From assembly GCA_015039465.1 (NCBI GenBank), contig MU130378.1, positions 748,570 through 812,569 on the forward strand: 64,000 bases of DNA, given 5' to 3'. Source of the DNA: Phlegmacium glaucopus. Taxonomy: Eukaryota > Basidiomycota > Agaricomycetes > Agaricales > Cortinariaceae. The notes beneath the pieces are model-generated. The model was not told where the DNA came from and did no database searches. It was given only the letters and a program-made list of their open reading frames with translations. Below, in pieces: positions 1-10,484 of the stretch (position 1 is the first letter of the stretch; each line of letters opens with the position of its first letter). The translations under genes and the position numbers were made by a program.

Positions 1-676
1 GAAGAATGGGAAGAATATATCGCTGCTACACATTAAGCATAGAGCATGTAATAAAACATAAGTAGTAATTACACAGGCGATCTCTTCCGACCAATTTTTA
101 GAGAGAGGAGTAGTAGTAGAAGGCGTAGGGATCACAGAAGGTGGCGAAGATATTTCTCCCAAACTGCTGATTGGAGTCCATTCTTCATCTTCCGGTTTAT
201 GTTCAAGAGGGCCGGGAGGTAAGACGTGGGTAGCTATAGAGTTCTCTGTACCTGGAGCATCTACAACTTGGACTTCGGTCACATACTGCCAACACCAATC
301 AGTGCTGTTTGAATATACGAGAGGTATCACAAACATCAGAAAAGAGGGTGAGGAACCGGTCTATTTCTTCATTATCGTAGAGTTCACGCAGTTGCTTCTC
401 GTTCAGTTCATTTTCTTCTGCGTCTTCTAGATTGGGAAGTAGATGGCTATCATCGGTTTGAGAATAGTCGCCGAGCCCACCAGGGACCTTGCGAAGTGGT
501 AGTGGAGGTGGGACTGCAAGGACAGACGCGTTATTATCAGAAACATTATTGGGCAGTTTGCGCCGGGGTGGTAGTGGAGGTGGACTGGAGACATTAGGAA
601 TAGATAAAGGTTCTACTGTATCCATTGTTACCAGTACACAGAACGGTGCAGACAAGGGAAAGGTATCGTAATTCAC
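1..676 (-). CDS. Unidentified protein, 5' part of gene (runs off window start)
   Basis: I do not recognise this protein. The likely start is the ATG near 625 (MDTVEPL...), with an upstream in-frame option at 676. The N-terminal third is proline-rich with two PPPLPxR-type repeats that resemble SH3 ligands. An acidic helix (ELNEKQLRELYDNEEIDRF) follows. A 49-nt intron (286-334, GT...CAG) joins this exon in phase 0 to a second one that reads YVTEVQVVDAPGTENS and then EDEEWTPISSLGE. A further intron probably lies at about 36-84. The gene is cut by the window edge, so its length and C-terminus are unknown. It is transcribed divergently from INCENP, with about 120-170 bp between the two starts. Confidence 0.6.
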
Positions 677-797
677 GTGATGAGCAGTAACAAATTATGT
701 AAGGAGATAACGATCACATGACAGACGCGACATTCAACCACATCCAGAATTCGTTGACATCAACCTCTAAGTACTCTGTCATTGCCCGGTCGCCACC

Positions 798-3700
798 ATG
801 GATTATCCAGGCCTCTTGAACTGGGCAAATTCAGTCCGCCTAACTATGACGAGCGATCCGGGTCGACAGCTCTTCAAAGAACAAGTCCAGACACATGGCT
901 TTTTGTTTCTCGACGATTATCTTGACAGTATTGTTTCAGGCCAAAAGCAGGAGTACGCCTTTCATTCACAAACGTCATTATATATCTCATGAACTATCGA
1001 ATAGTCCTCTAATTGAATTGGTAAAGACGCCCGGCCGTAAAAAGGCGGCTTCGAGGAAACCAAAATTGATGACTTCAAAGTTGGGAAACCCTATCCCATT
1101 ATCATTCGAGGTATTTAGCTGTTCACCATACGCCTACGTAATACTGATGTTCTCAACAGGACTCCAATGAAAATGAGAATATTCTTCCCGCCAAAGACTT
1201 GGTTAAGTCTCTTTCTAAAGTTGATGGAGTCACAAAGCTAGAAAGTCCAAATGAGTCTCGAGAATCCCCTCAACGACCAGCACTACTCCCCATACAACCT
1301 TCAAACTCGGAACAAAATAACCTCTCCGTGATAGCAGAAGATGAAGAACCCTCAGATCGCAACGGTCTTTCCACGTCAAACGCTCAGGATAGGCTCCCTA
1401 AGCCCCCTCTTGTCGTGCCCCGAGCTGTCGAGATTTCCGAGACGTCTTCCAGACAACGCTCCCCCCAGCATGGAAACGATACGTCTCAGGAAGATAAAAT
1501 AGATTCAATGTCGTCGATGGACACATTCCATTCTATACCCTTGGACTCGCCAGGTGAACGTATCCAGCGAACGGAAACTTTCCCACAAACAATTGAGGCT
1601 TTGGCCATCGAAGATCATAACGAACTTCCCAATGCACAATCCTTGAATGACAAAGATCATGTCATGACCGACATGCAGGAAGAAGTTGTGGAAACGTCTC
1701 AAAAACTAATTGACAAGCCGAATCCTACCTCCTTTCCAACGCTACCAGAACCAATGCCACTACGGAAATCTATGAAACCTCCTCGTGACCCTTCCATGAA
1801 CGCGGTTTTGCTAGGGGCTGCCACACCAGGTGCGCCTGTCGGTGGGAAGCGAACTTCGTGGTTGATGAAGGCCAGAGAGGCCAAGGCCCTCGAAGGGCTG
1901 AGTAAGAAATTTCATCCACCTGGGATGGGCAGCGGCGTTGGCTCGAGTTCCTCCCTGACTTCGCAGGGTACAAAAAGGAAAAGCGATTCTTTGTCTTTGC
2001 CTCAGGTAGGAATCAGAGACGATGAACGACCACCCAAGGTCGCCAGGACTATGGAGGGCGAAACGATTTCATCTGACTCGAAAGACCATTCTTCTATGAG
2101 GACGCCTGGGTCAGTGGGTATGGTAGCAACTTCGAGTATGGAAAGCCAGAGCCTGCCGCCTGCGGTCGTAGAGTCTCCTCAAGAAGGCGTCTTGGATCGT
2201 CTTAAGAAAACTGTTGAGGGTTTAGGCGTTCGTGTGGGCAAAACAGTAGGCAAGAGTGTAGGAAGTGATACGGCAACAGTTTTAGCCGAAGCCAGAGCCG
2301 CCGCTAAAGCCAAGGTTGCAGAACGAGATCGCAAGGAGGAAGAACTAACCATGGCCCTCGCTGCACCCGAGACAGTGGAACAGAAATCGGTCCCAAGGGA
2401 AGAGAACGAAAAACGCCTCAGTATCTCTGATTTATTCCCGGTCGAAGGTCGCGTCAAAGAGAAACATAAGGTTCATGAGAAACCATTCCAATTCATGCCT
2501 AACATAGGGTCTGCGGCTGTAAATACGACTACCAGTCGCACAAGTACGTCCACAACACCTCCACATTCGCCTCCTCTTCAATCGCACAGTTTCACAATAC
2601 CAAGTGGGCCCGTTTTCAACAAACCTCCTCCCGTTTTCGTTCCTCCAATACAAGTGGCTACCAAACCGATTGCGTCTGCTATAACCGTCCCTGATGCCGT
2701 CTCGAAGTCCAGTGGGCAGTCGACTACGGCCTTAGAATTCTCGCCTCGCCCCCCATTATCAATACCCAAGGCTACAAGCATTGTACTGCTTACTGCACAT
2801 TCCACTCTCGAGAGCGTTCAATCAGATGCCGTGTTCGATTGTGATGACATTCCAGCTTGGATGCCAAGCACTCAAGATACCGAATACACCACGTATGGCA
2901 GTCAGTCTCAGCCTCAAAACAACCAGATATTAGATGAAGATGATAGCTGGCCTATGGATGAAAAACTTGCCGCTGGTGTGCAATGGGTCTTTGGTGTATC
3001 TAAAGAGGATAGCATGACCTGGAGCACTCTACCCTCTCAGAGTCAGAGGGCAGATACTGGTCCTGTCACTAAACCTTCGCCAATCAAAGAGGATGTTGCC
3101 ATGAAAGAACCGCCCCAGAGAACCCAGCAAATTCCAGGCACTTTCGACGTCGATATGGAAGACGATCGAGACCACGCTGAGCTTGAAGAATTGGTTATGA
3201 GTGCACCGAAGTTGGTCGGTCCAGCCGGGGTAAGTTGAGCTTTTTTATATACCTGTTTGATTCTTAAATCAGGTATTTCACAGAGCACGATAACTAGGAG
3301 TCAGAGTCAGATGTCAATGGCATCATCTGATTCCTCTCAATCTCAAGGTGGATTCCTCGGACATGCATCCAAATTACTGAGTAGCGCGCTGGGGACAAGC
3401 AAGAAAGGAAAGCAACCTGAAGTCAAGAAGGTTCTTCAGATGGCAGCAGTCGCGGCTAAGAAGGTAAACAGACAGTGGGCGCAATATAATTGGAGTATCG
3501 AACCTGAATGTTTGCTTTTTTAGCAACAAGAGGAGGCTGATAAAAAGGTTGCACGTCTGAAGGAAATGGAAAGTAGGCGTCAGCTTGCCATTCAGAGGAA
3601 AGCAGAGGAAGAAAAGGCCAAAGCTCTGGAGGAGGAGCGCAAGATGAAAGAGGAGTCCGAGCGTCGGAAGAGAGAAAGGGAGGAGCTCACAGATAAAAGG

Positions 3701-4430
3701 CCCATTAAAGCCGTTGGAAATAAAAAGGTAGGAATTATTTCACCGCACAGTTTGACTGATGCCAAAGCCTATATAGGAGGATGAGAACTTGAAGAAACGC
3801 AAGATTGAAGCGGAGAAGAAACAGGAGATCAAGAAACCGTCATCGAGCGTATTGATAAGCAAAGCGCACTTGAAAACCGCTCTTAAGCCATCGTCGGTTG
3901 CGAATTCTTCCTACGTCTATGGTAGCTCGAGCCAACCGGTTGCTTCTACTTCAACTGCTCCTGCTGAAGCATCATTTTCAACTTATAAAGAGAAAACTGT
4001 GCTAGCGCAGAACCCTGTTGTTGACGATGAGGTCTCACAACCATCTATGCTGGTCCAATCCCAAATGGCAGCTCGTGTTAAAGCCCAAATCGATGCAGCC
4101 AAACGAGTTGAACCCGCAGTTCCAAGCGAAAACATCGAACTCCCAGAGATCAATAGCGAGTATTCAGATTCTGAAGACGAAGATCGGGTCCGCACTTTTG
4201 ACCCTCCTGAATGGGCCCAATCGCCGGAATTACGACAAGCTCTCGAGATGCAGAGTACTATCAACCCCGATGATATATTCGGCGCTGTTCGCCCACTCAA
4301 GATGGAAGAAATCTTCAAGACAAGGACAAGTCGGTTCCGCGCGCGAACGAGCTCTGCAAATTGGACGGGTACCGATCGACTGACGGTCCAAGAAGAAAGG
4401 GAATATGCCCGACGGATGGGATTCAAGTAG
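798..4430 (+). CDS. Inner centromere protein INCENP (Sli15-like), chromosomal passenger complex scaffold
   Basis: INCENP is the scaffold of the chromosomal passenger complex and activates Aurora kinase at centromeres and the spindle midzone. Exons: 798-952, 1005-1110, 1160-3229, 3284-3463, 3524-3727 and 3777-4430, giving 1,122 residues. The start has a strong context (gccaccATGG). The short N-terminal helical region is followed by a long, low-complexity Ser/Pro/Thr-rich middle. A highly charged single-helix or coiled-coil stretch (KRKAEEEKAKALEEERK type) is coded around 3560-3850. The C-terminus has the IN-box: NPDDIFGAVRPLKMEEIF, then SSANWTGTDRLT before the stop. The invariant TSS-like/W segment that binds Aurora is represented by RARTSSANW. 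Identification rests on the IN-box, charged helix and overall layout; the middle is not conserved. Confidence 0.88.
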
Positions 4431-4656
4431 TTTTTTTTCTACTGCTAAGAACCGGCTTCCGCACATCCATAAATTAAATCTCGCAGACCCTTTCAAATAT
4501 ATTTACGCCGATATAAGTACATCCGTATTACTGGGGAAAAAGAGTTATACATCTTATGAAACCAGGGGATATATGTTATAAATATTTGGCGACATTGAAA
4601 TGGCGATTATGGTTCAGGCCACAATATGATTTGTGTCGTTTCTTCCAGTCATTGGT

Positions 4657-5060
4657 CTAAAAAGAAAGATAGCCATCTTGAGTAAAGAATTGCATTCGAG
4701 CACCTCGTGAACCCAGCTTACAGCGATTACAATGTTTGAGGTCAGTGGACTTGAGCATCTGACCAGCACACTGTTGCGATGTAGTGAGTACCAGCAAAAT
4801 ATCACTCAGGAGAAAAGTTATTACTTGATAAAAATGAGCTCTTCTAAGGTTCGCGACGGACGACGCCATGAAATAATTTTCCCTTGACATTGCAGATTTC
4901 AACAGATATTCATCAAGTTTCTTCATTTCCAAATACACCTCTCCAATGGAAGTACTATGCTAACAGCATCGGTACCAAGACCAGTTTTATCGCGTCAATG
5001 AAGATGTAAAGTCACCATTGCGTTGATACCTGAAGCTGAAGAGCTCCAAGAGTCCGCCAT
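4657..5060 (-). CDS. Small zinc-ribbon-like protein of unknown function
   Basis: Three exons (5060-5016, 4959-4825, 4770-4657) give a 97-residue protein beginning MADSWSSS. A predicted helical middle (EVYLEMKKLDEYLLKSAMSR) is followed by a C-terminal part with CAGQ and HCNRC, which could bind a metal. The last intron (54 nt, GTAATA...CAACAG) is well formed. The first intron (GTGACT...GTTAG) is chosen because it keeps the frame and is less certain. I do not recognise the family. The start codon lies only 11 bp from the outer edge of the KDZ transposon terminal repeat, so the native promoter has been displaced or replaced by the element. It could also be the tail of a gene whose 5' exons were separated by the insertion. 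Confidence 0.5.
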
Positions 5061-5070
5061 TTTGCAGAAA

Positions 5071-5150
5071 GTTCCGGATTTCGAGAGTCCGCCCCTCCAC
5101 GCTGTCCACATCCACACGATGTGGACGATCACATCACGTGGGCAGGCTGG
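5071..5150 (+). repeat. Left terminal inverted repeat of KDZ element
   Basis: About 40 bp are nearly identical to the reverse complement of 10247-10286, with looser similarity continuing to about 5143 (GATCACATCACGTG). It contains a short internal palindrome (CCACATCCACACGATGTGG). Its outer edge is 11 bp upstream of the start codon of the minus-strand gene at 5060. Confidence 0.8.
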
Positions 5151-5207
5151 ATCTAAATTTTTGCGCCGCCTCGCACTGCATAGATATATAATCTAAGGCT
5201 GAATATA

Positions 5208-7459
5208 ATGACAGTTAACAACTTCATTAACCTTGCTGATCGCTTTCCCGAAATTTTAAACCATGAAATACTCCTCAAGATTTCTTCTTTCCTTCTCTAT
5301 GCACCCCGCTTTAAGAATGAAATCCTTCTTTGCCAGTCGTCAAGCTGGCCTGCTAATGTAGCTCCATTATTCTTGCCGGAATCAGTTGCAATACTTCTTT
5401 CTCAGTTGTGCAGCATTGATCAGAAGTCGGCAGAAAGCCTGTGGTTGTATCTGAAGGACACTGTGTGGAATTATGCTGAGAAGGAGAAGGTTGTCGAAGA
5501 GAGGTTCAAATTGTATGGAAAAGACCTTGGTATTAGTGAGTGGTTGTTCCCATATTTTTGAACATTTAAAGGTATTGATCATATAAATATTTAATAGCTG
5601 CTTTGTATCCCCCTATGAAGTACTGCACGAATAACCAATGCAACAGGCAGGCGAAGGGTCTTAAGCTTCAGAAAGCGGACCAAACACAAGCTATTCTCTA
5701 TACATTAGATAAAGGTGCTCTTCCGGTATGGGTAATTAGATTTCAGTGCGAAGGTGAGTCTTTTTAAAGAGAAATTGATTAACTTATCCAATTTTTTTCC
5801 CGCAATGTGTTTAGGTTGTCAAACGGCTTACTACCATAACTATTTCGTCGAGAATGGCCTACGCCATTACTACGATGGTGATTTGCCAGCGATTATTCAG
5901 GTGGGAGAACATCAGTATGTGGAACGCAGGCTGGTGGATATGTGGACAACGGATTCAAATATTGCATGGTATGTTTTAGCTTTGAATATTCTCAGTTAAT
6001 TCTAAGTAGTTGACAAAAATCTCACAGGAAATCATTCACGAACTGCGCTCGAACATACAAAGTTGCTCTCTCAGGGGCAGATTGTATTCCAACCAACTGG
6101 CCGTTCGAAGCTGTGCTCAAAGGGGATCATGTCCAAGATGGATTCACCATTGTTTCCCTGCTCGAAGATCACCGCGAACGCAACTCAACCCTGATTCTAC
6201 CTCATACAGGAGAGCAAGCCAATCGTTTCACTGAGGCCATCAAAGCACGGAATGCTCGTATCAAACTCTATGGGCAAACAGAGGTTAATCATCGATGTGA
6301 TATGTGCATGCGTAAATATAAAGATGACCGGGGAAATCGTAAGTCTAATAATTATTATAAGTATTGGTGGCAAGAAACTGAAACAATTTTCTGTGGTCAA
6401 AGCCGTAAAATCGGTATGGGTTACTGTTATGGATGGTGTGACATTGGGGCATACCTGTTGTGCCGTTCATAACTGCAAAATTCCCTTAACAACCTCGCGG
6501 GATCGATATTGTGCAACGCATCGTGGCCTAAGTAATATATGTGCTATCAAGGACTGCAATAAACATGTTCTCAAAGATAAGCGGACCTGCGCTGATACAT
6601 CCCACCAAGAGGTCGAGCGAATTTACATTTTACGTGGGGAGTCTCGTGTTCAGCTGCAAGAAAAATTGAAACGGCAGCGTGTATCTCACCCAAACGATGG
6701 AATTGCAGAAGAGGTTGAAGCAGGCGAGCTTATTGATGATGAGGAGGAAGAAGAGTTTGAAATTGATAAGCTTGATCCAAACTTGGTTCATGGCGTCAAT
6801 GAGGGGATTTTGGATCTGCGAGGGATCTCTCCATTGCCAGCAAGCCCTCCCACTAGCAAGAAGAGAATCTCAGCACAGTTTGGGCGGAAGAGAACTCACA
6901 ACGAACAAATTTTGGTTGCTCCTTGTGGTATGATTCTTGCACGCGAAACATTTTTTGGAGCTGAAGCCATTGCAACCTGTGCGGTAAGCCTTTATTTGCC
7001 TTGGATTATAAAGATAAGTCAAACATTTGATATATGAAGGAGTTCATAAGGCGTACATTCAGGATCAACAGTGGTCAAAAACCTAATCACATCTTCTTCG
7101 ACAATAATTGTTCTCTTGCCAAACATGTCAAGGACGATCCCTTTTTTGAAGACATAGGGCTTACTGTTGATGTCTTCCATTTCAACTGCAAGCATTCAGT
7201 CAAAGATGCATTCTGTCAAAGCAACTGCAACCCTGTAATGTACCCTGAGCTCCTGGGAGAAAATGGGAAAGCCTGGTATTTCAATTCTTCTATTGCCGAG
7301 CAGACAAATGTATGGTTGGGAGGGTTTCATGCAATTCTTCGTGAGATGAAGGTTGAAAGGTATAATCTTTTTTTGGACCAGATGATCCTACTTCGAAACA
7401 AAATGACCAACAAAAAGCTACAGAAGGGTGGAAAATGTCCGTTGATCATGAAATTCTAG
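5208..7459 (+). CDS. KDZ-type transposase with CxC5- and CxC6-like cysteine clusters, apparently intact
   Basis: Exons 5208-5535, 5598-5753, 5815-5968, 6028-6338, 6403-6983 and 7040-7459 give 649 residues with no disruption. Residues about 1-105 are helical. A CxC5-like cluster follows (YPPMKYCTNNQC, then FQCEGCQTAYYHNYF and later HRCDMCMRKY). A CxC6-like cluster reads DGVTLGHTCCAVHNC, RYCATH, CAIKDCNKH and TCADTSH. An acidic stretch (IDDEEEEEFEIDKLDPN) precedes the C-terminal catalytic-like region, which has IFFDNNCSLAKHV, VFHFNCKHSVKDAFC and SSIAEQTNVWLGGF. The Asp in FDNN and the Glu in AEQTN are candidate RNase H-fold acidic residues. Family assignment comes from the known association of these zinc clusters with KDZ transposases; the exact clade is not decided. 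Confidence 0.8.
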
Positions 7460-8495
7460 AAATAGTGTTGTAGAAATACAAAATGCGACGACTTCTGTTA
7501 CAGAGACAATGATACAAAGCTAGATACCTGAAAGAGGCATAAAACGTATAACAATAGTATTACAAGAAGTTAAAGTACTTAATAATTATGCCTCACCCTC
7601 ATCTGAAGAGTTGTTGCGCTTGCGTGCTGCCTTGAGACGAGAACGGGGTGCAGGGTTTGTCAACATGAAATTTGCCCAGTAGCCGGATGCTGTACGGCCT
7701 GCAGACAGTGCCACATGCTTGGCCTCCAATGATGCCTGCTGCCACCTACCACGATGTTCATAAAAGGTGGAGCGAACATATGGAACCCAACGGCCAAAGT
7801 GGGCTTCGAATACTTGGCGAACTCTTTCATCATCAGCTTCATTGGCATCATTAAAACAGTTGACAATATCAACAGCAAAGAAATCTCGTGGCCACCTTGG
7901 GTTTTTCAAATGACCATTTGGTGGAACATACGAAATGGCTGATTCAAGCTCTTGAGGCTTAATGGTGGGCGTGATGCTTTGCGAAGAGACCTTTGATGTG
8001 GAGGCAGTGGAGGAAGATTGCCGAGGGGGAGTTCGTGTTTGGTTGCTGAAAGGACGGGGCTCTGTGAACTCAATCCCAGAGTCACTCTCATAGCATAACA
8101 TCTGCGCGTACTCTGACATCTTCCTTCTGACAACACGTGTTGCGGCACGGGAATGGGAACCCCGTGTGGGTTGTGGGCGAGCTGGGCGAGCTGGAGGCTC
8201 ATCATCAGATGAGATAGTATGTGGTCGCTTAGATACAGAAGATGTCGATGCTTGAGAAAGTTCATGAGCAGAAATATTCCTCTTGACATGACCGCGTTCG
8301 CCAGCAAGGTTTCTTCGCACACTTGGTTCTGTGGTTGATGAAGTAGAAGCAAGGAAACTCTTGAAGTTTTCGCAATACTGGACGTGTGTGGCCTTGATGA
8401 ATACTCGAGGGCTGTCCTTCAGGTTGACGACATGGTTGAGCTTGACTGTCGTCCAGTGGCCAAGGCTGAAGCGGAAAATGTTGAAACATGTATTT

Positions 8496-8503
8496 ATTGA
8501 GAT
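8496..8503. repeat. Target-site duplication of the MITE (left copy)
   Basis: ATTGAGAT, identical to bases 8954-8961 on the other side of the MITE. Confidence 0.88.
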
Positions 8504-8953
8504 TAGTGATGTTACGGCTCGGCTCGGCTCGGCTTAGGCTTGACACGGCTTGTAAAAACCCAGGCCCAAGCCGTAGGCCAAAACTTTGCAGGGCTTGGGC
8601 TCGGCCTGGGCTCAGGCCACGGCTTTTTCCCACACGGTTAGAAGGTAAGGGAGAACATGAGGGGCAACAAAATTTGTATGAAATCAAACCCAAAAATGAC
8701 TGTAAATGACTATCAATGGTAAATAGTATCAATTATACTCTGTTACAGTGCTGTTTTAAGTCATCAAAAGTTCTTAAGAGTGCCAAAAATGCGAATTTCG
8801 AGGCTCAGACCCAGGCCGTGCCTAAGCCGCGGCTCACGGCCTGAAAAATCTGAAGCCCAAGCCGTAGGCCGTCAAAGCTGTTGGTACGGCTTTCCCACGG
8901 CTCGGCTCGGCTCGACGGCTTGCGGCTTTGAAGCCGAGCCTTTCACATCACTA
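8504..8953. mobile_element. Non-autonomous hAT-type MITE, 450 bp, with 8-bp target-site duplication
   Basis: The ends are inverted: TAGTGATGTTACGGCTCGG on the left, and TAGTGATGTGAAAGGCTCGG as the reverse complement of the right end. The element is flanked on both sides by the same 8 bases, ATTGAGAT (8496-8503 and 8954-8961). TAGTGATG-type ends and 8-bp duplications are typical of hAT transposons. Subterminal regions are rich in repeated GGCTCGGCTCGG / AAGCCGAGCC units on both arms. The centre is AT-rich and codes for nothing recognisable. The perfect duplication suggests a fairly recent insertion. It lies within the coding part of the KDZ accessory gene. Confidence 0.88.
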
Positions 8954-8961
8954 ATTGAGAT
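8954..8961. repeat. Target-site duplication of the MITE (right copy)
   Basis: ATTGAGAT, identical to bases 8496-8503. Confidence 0.88.
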
Positions 8962-10199
8962 GTTCATGAAGCCGGCTGATGAAAGAATGGCCTCGTTGAG
9001 GATAAAATGTGGCCAAGCAAAGCCTTCTTGGACTTCAAAGGGAGCTGGGACACAACCGTCCTGCAAACTGTGAGCAAAGATTTAATTTATAAAGATGAAA
9101 AAAAAATACCTCCATCCACGCATATACGAACACAGTCTGCTGAGCCTTCCGTTTACTTTCAAGCCGAGTAGCTTCCATCTGCCGTCCTTTTTCTCTCAGC
9201 GTCTCCTCAAGAGCAATTTGGGTCGAAAAGATTTCCGACATGTGTGAGGCAAAAGCCGGCTCCATACGGGTATGGATTGGAGTTGTTGATGGGGGGGAAA
9301 GCCGGGGAGGAGCCATTGCAACAGTGCTTTGATAGAGTCTTGGGTCAAGGTTCATAGAAAAGGTGTTGGAAGGCGGTGCTGCAGGAACTGAAGGCAATGG
9401 AGTTGGTGGTGACGCTGCTACCATGAAGGACTTGGACATTGGGTGTGAACTCTTGTGAGCTGGGTCCACGCATCCACCCGCCTCAATACAATGGGCCTTG
9501 CACATTCGTCGGCCACAGCCTTTGCGAATTCGTGTCGAGTTGCAACCCAGGGTGGGGCACGTAGACTTATGTGGTGCCGGTAGAGAAGGACTCAGATGGG
9601 TGGCTTGTGACCTCAGAGTAGGGGACGAAGCAAGAAATTCTGGTCCAGAAAACGCAGGGAGTTGAGTGTTGGAGGCAAGAAGAGGCGAGAGGGAAGGTGA
9701 CCGAGAACCTGGAAGCCAGCGAAACATGTTGCATGTTTCGCCTGTCTCGGGGTTCCTATTCAGACACTGTAGGGACATTAGAGAATTTCAAGTTTGAGAA
9801 CATACATATCTACTTACTTTAGCTAGCCAACGCCCTTGGTTTCCATTGGCGTTTGATTTGACGGGCGCATATTGTATTTCACGATGGCAGGTCGCACAAT
9901 TGATGGACAGTACTTCACGAGGCAAAGACATATTTGGGAAATGAGTTGGTATTGAATAATTGGCGAATGAGGTGCTAAATAGGGCGGCAACGATAAAGAG
10001 AGACAGAAACTGCAAGGTAAGAGATCAGCGCTCAGCGCTCAGCTCTTATTTTCTAGGTTAACCAGCAGGAAATAGAAATACTCACCGAATGAAAGTAGTT
10101 AAAAAACATACTGTGCGTGTGCAGCTCACTGCGAATAAAAAGTAGACTCTAAAGTAGAAGGAGAACAAGGCGATGAGCAACTTGAACTTGAACTCATGT

Positions 10200-10286
10200 T
10201 TGATGTGGATCATGTGATGTGATCAGCGGTGTCCGCACAGTGTGGACGTGGACAGCGTGGAGGGGCGGACTCTCGAAATACGGAAC
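10200..10286 (-). repeat. Right terminal inverted repeat of KDZ element
   Basis: This is the reverse complement of the left terminal repeat: GGACAGCGTGGAGGGGCGGA then CTCTCGAAATACGGAAC on the plus strand. One mismatch occurs in the outermost 17 bases. DCP2 starts about 200 bp further on. Confidence 0.8.
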
Positions 10287-10484
10287 GTCCTCCCATTTTG
10301 AATTGCGATTTGTAATTTGAAACAGAATCTCATGATTACATAATTCTTGGTCACATGTATGATGCCAACCTCCGTCGATCTGCTTGAGCGTCTCTCGATC
10401 TAACAGTCACCACAAACCTTGTATCGTCCCTCACCCTTCACATACAGCGCGTCGCTGCTCAAAACACCTTATATCTGCCTAGTT

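Larger units (their letters stand above)
7586..9931 (-). pseudogene. KDZ-element accessory gene with GRF-like zinc finger, broken by MITE insertion
   Basis: The gene opposes the transposase inside the same terminal repeats. Exons 9931-9818 and 9766-9110 are followed by an exon from 9060 that is interrupted at 8954-8504 by a hAT-type MITE and resumes to 7586. As it stands, translation enters the MITE and stops near 8872. Leaving out the MITE and one copy of its duplication gives an uninterrupted 1,788-nt, 596-codon frame. The N-terminus looks like a GRF-type zinc finger: CATCHREIQ, then GNQGRWLAK and CNMFRW. A second cysteine/histidine cluster follows (CPTLGCNS, CGRRMCKAHC, GGCVDPAH). The C-terminal half has a basic, Ser-rich part and a globular segment (LKNPRWPRDFFAVDIVNCF). 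Function is unknown; DNA or RNA binding is an inference from the zinc clusters. Confidence 0.75.
5071..10286 (+). mobile_element. KDZ-superfamily DNA transposon with terminal inverted repeats, 5.2 kb
   Basis: The element is bounded by inverted repeats. The left end reads GTTCCGGATTTCGAGAG followed by TCCGCCCCTCCACGCTGTCC. The reverse complement of the right end reads GTTCCGTATTTCGAGAG followed by the same TCCGCCCCTCCACGCTGTCC. Similarity fades about 70-80 bp inward, where both ends still share GATCACATCAC. Inside are a transposase on the plus strand and a converging accessory gene on the minus strand, with a hAT-type MITE inserted in the latter. The layout matches CxC-cluster KDZ elements known from Agaricomycetes. 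I could not find a convincing target-site duplication. An imperfect direct repeat (GTCCGCCATTTTG at 5052, GTCCTCCCATTTTG at 10287) flanks the ends and may be chance or a diverged duplication. Confidence 0.8.

Noticed and set aside
2179..2457. Antisense open frames within INCENP
   Set aside because: They mirror the codon pattern of the sense strand and resemble no known protein.
9932..10015. Upstream in-frame extension of the KDZ accessory gene that looks like a signal peptide (MQFLSLFIVAALFSTSFANY)
   Set aside because: A secreted transposon protein with a GRF-like finger makes little sense. The ATG at 9931 directly precedes the finger, so the hydrophobic stretch is probably 5' UTR read by chance.
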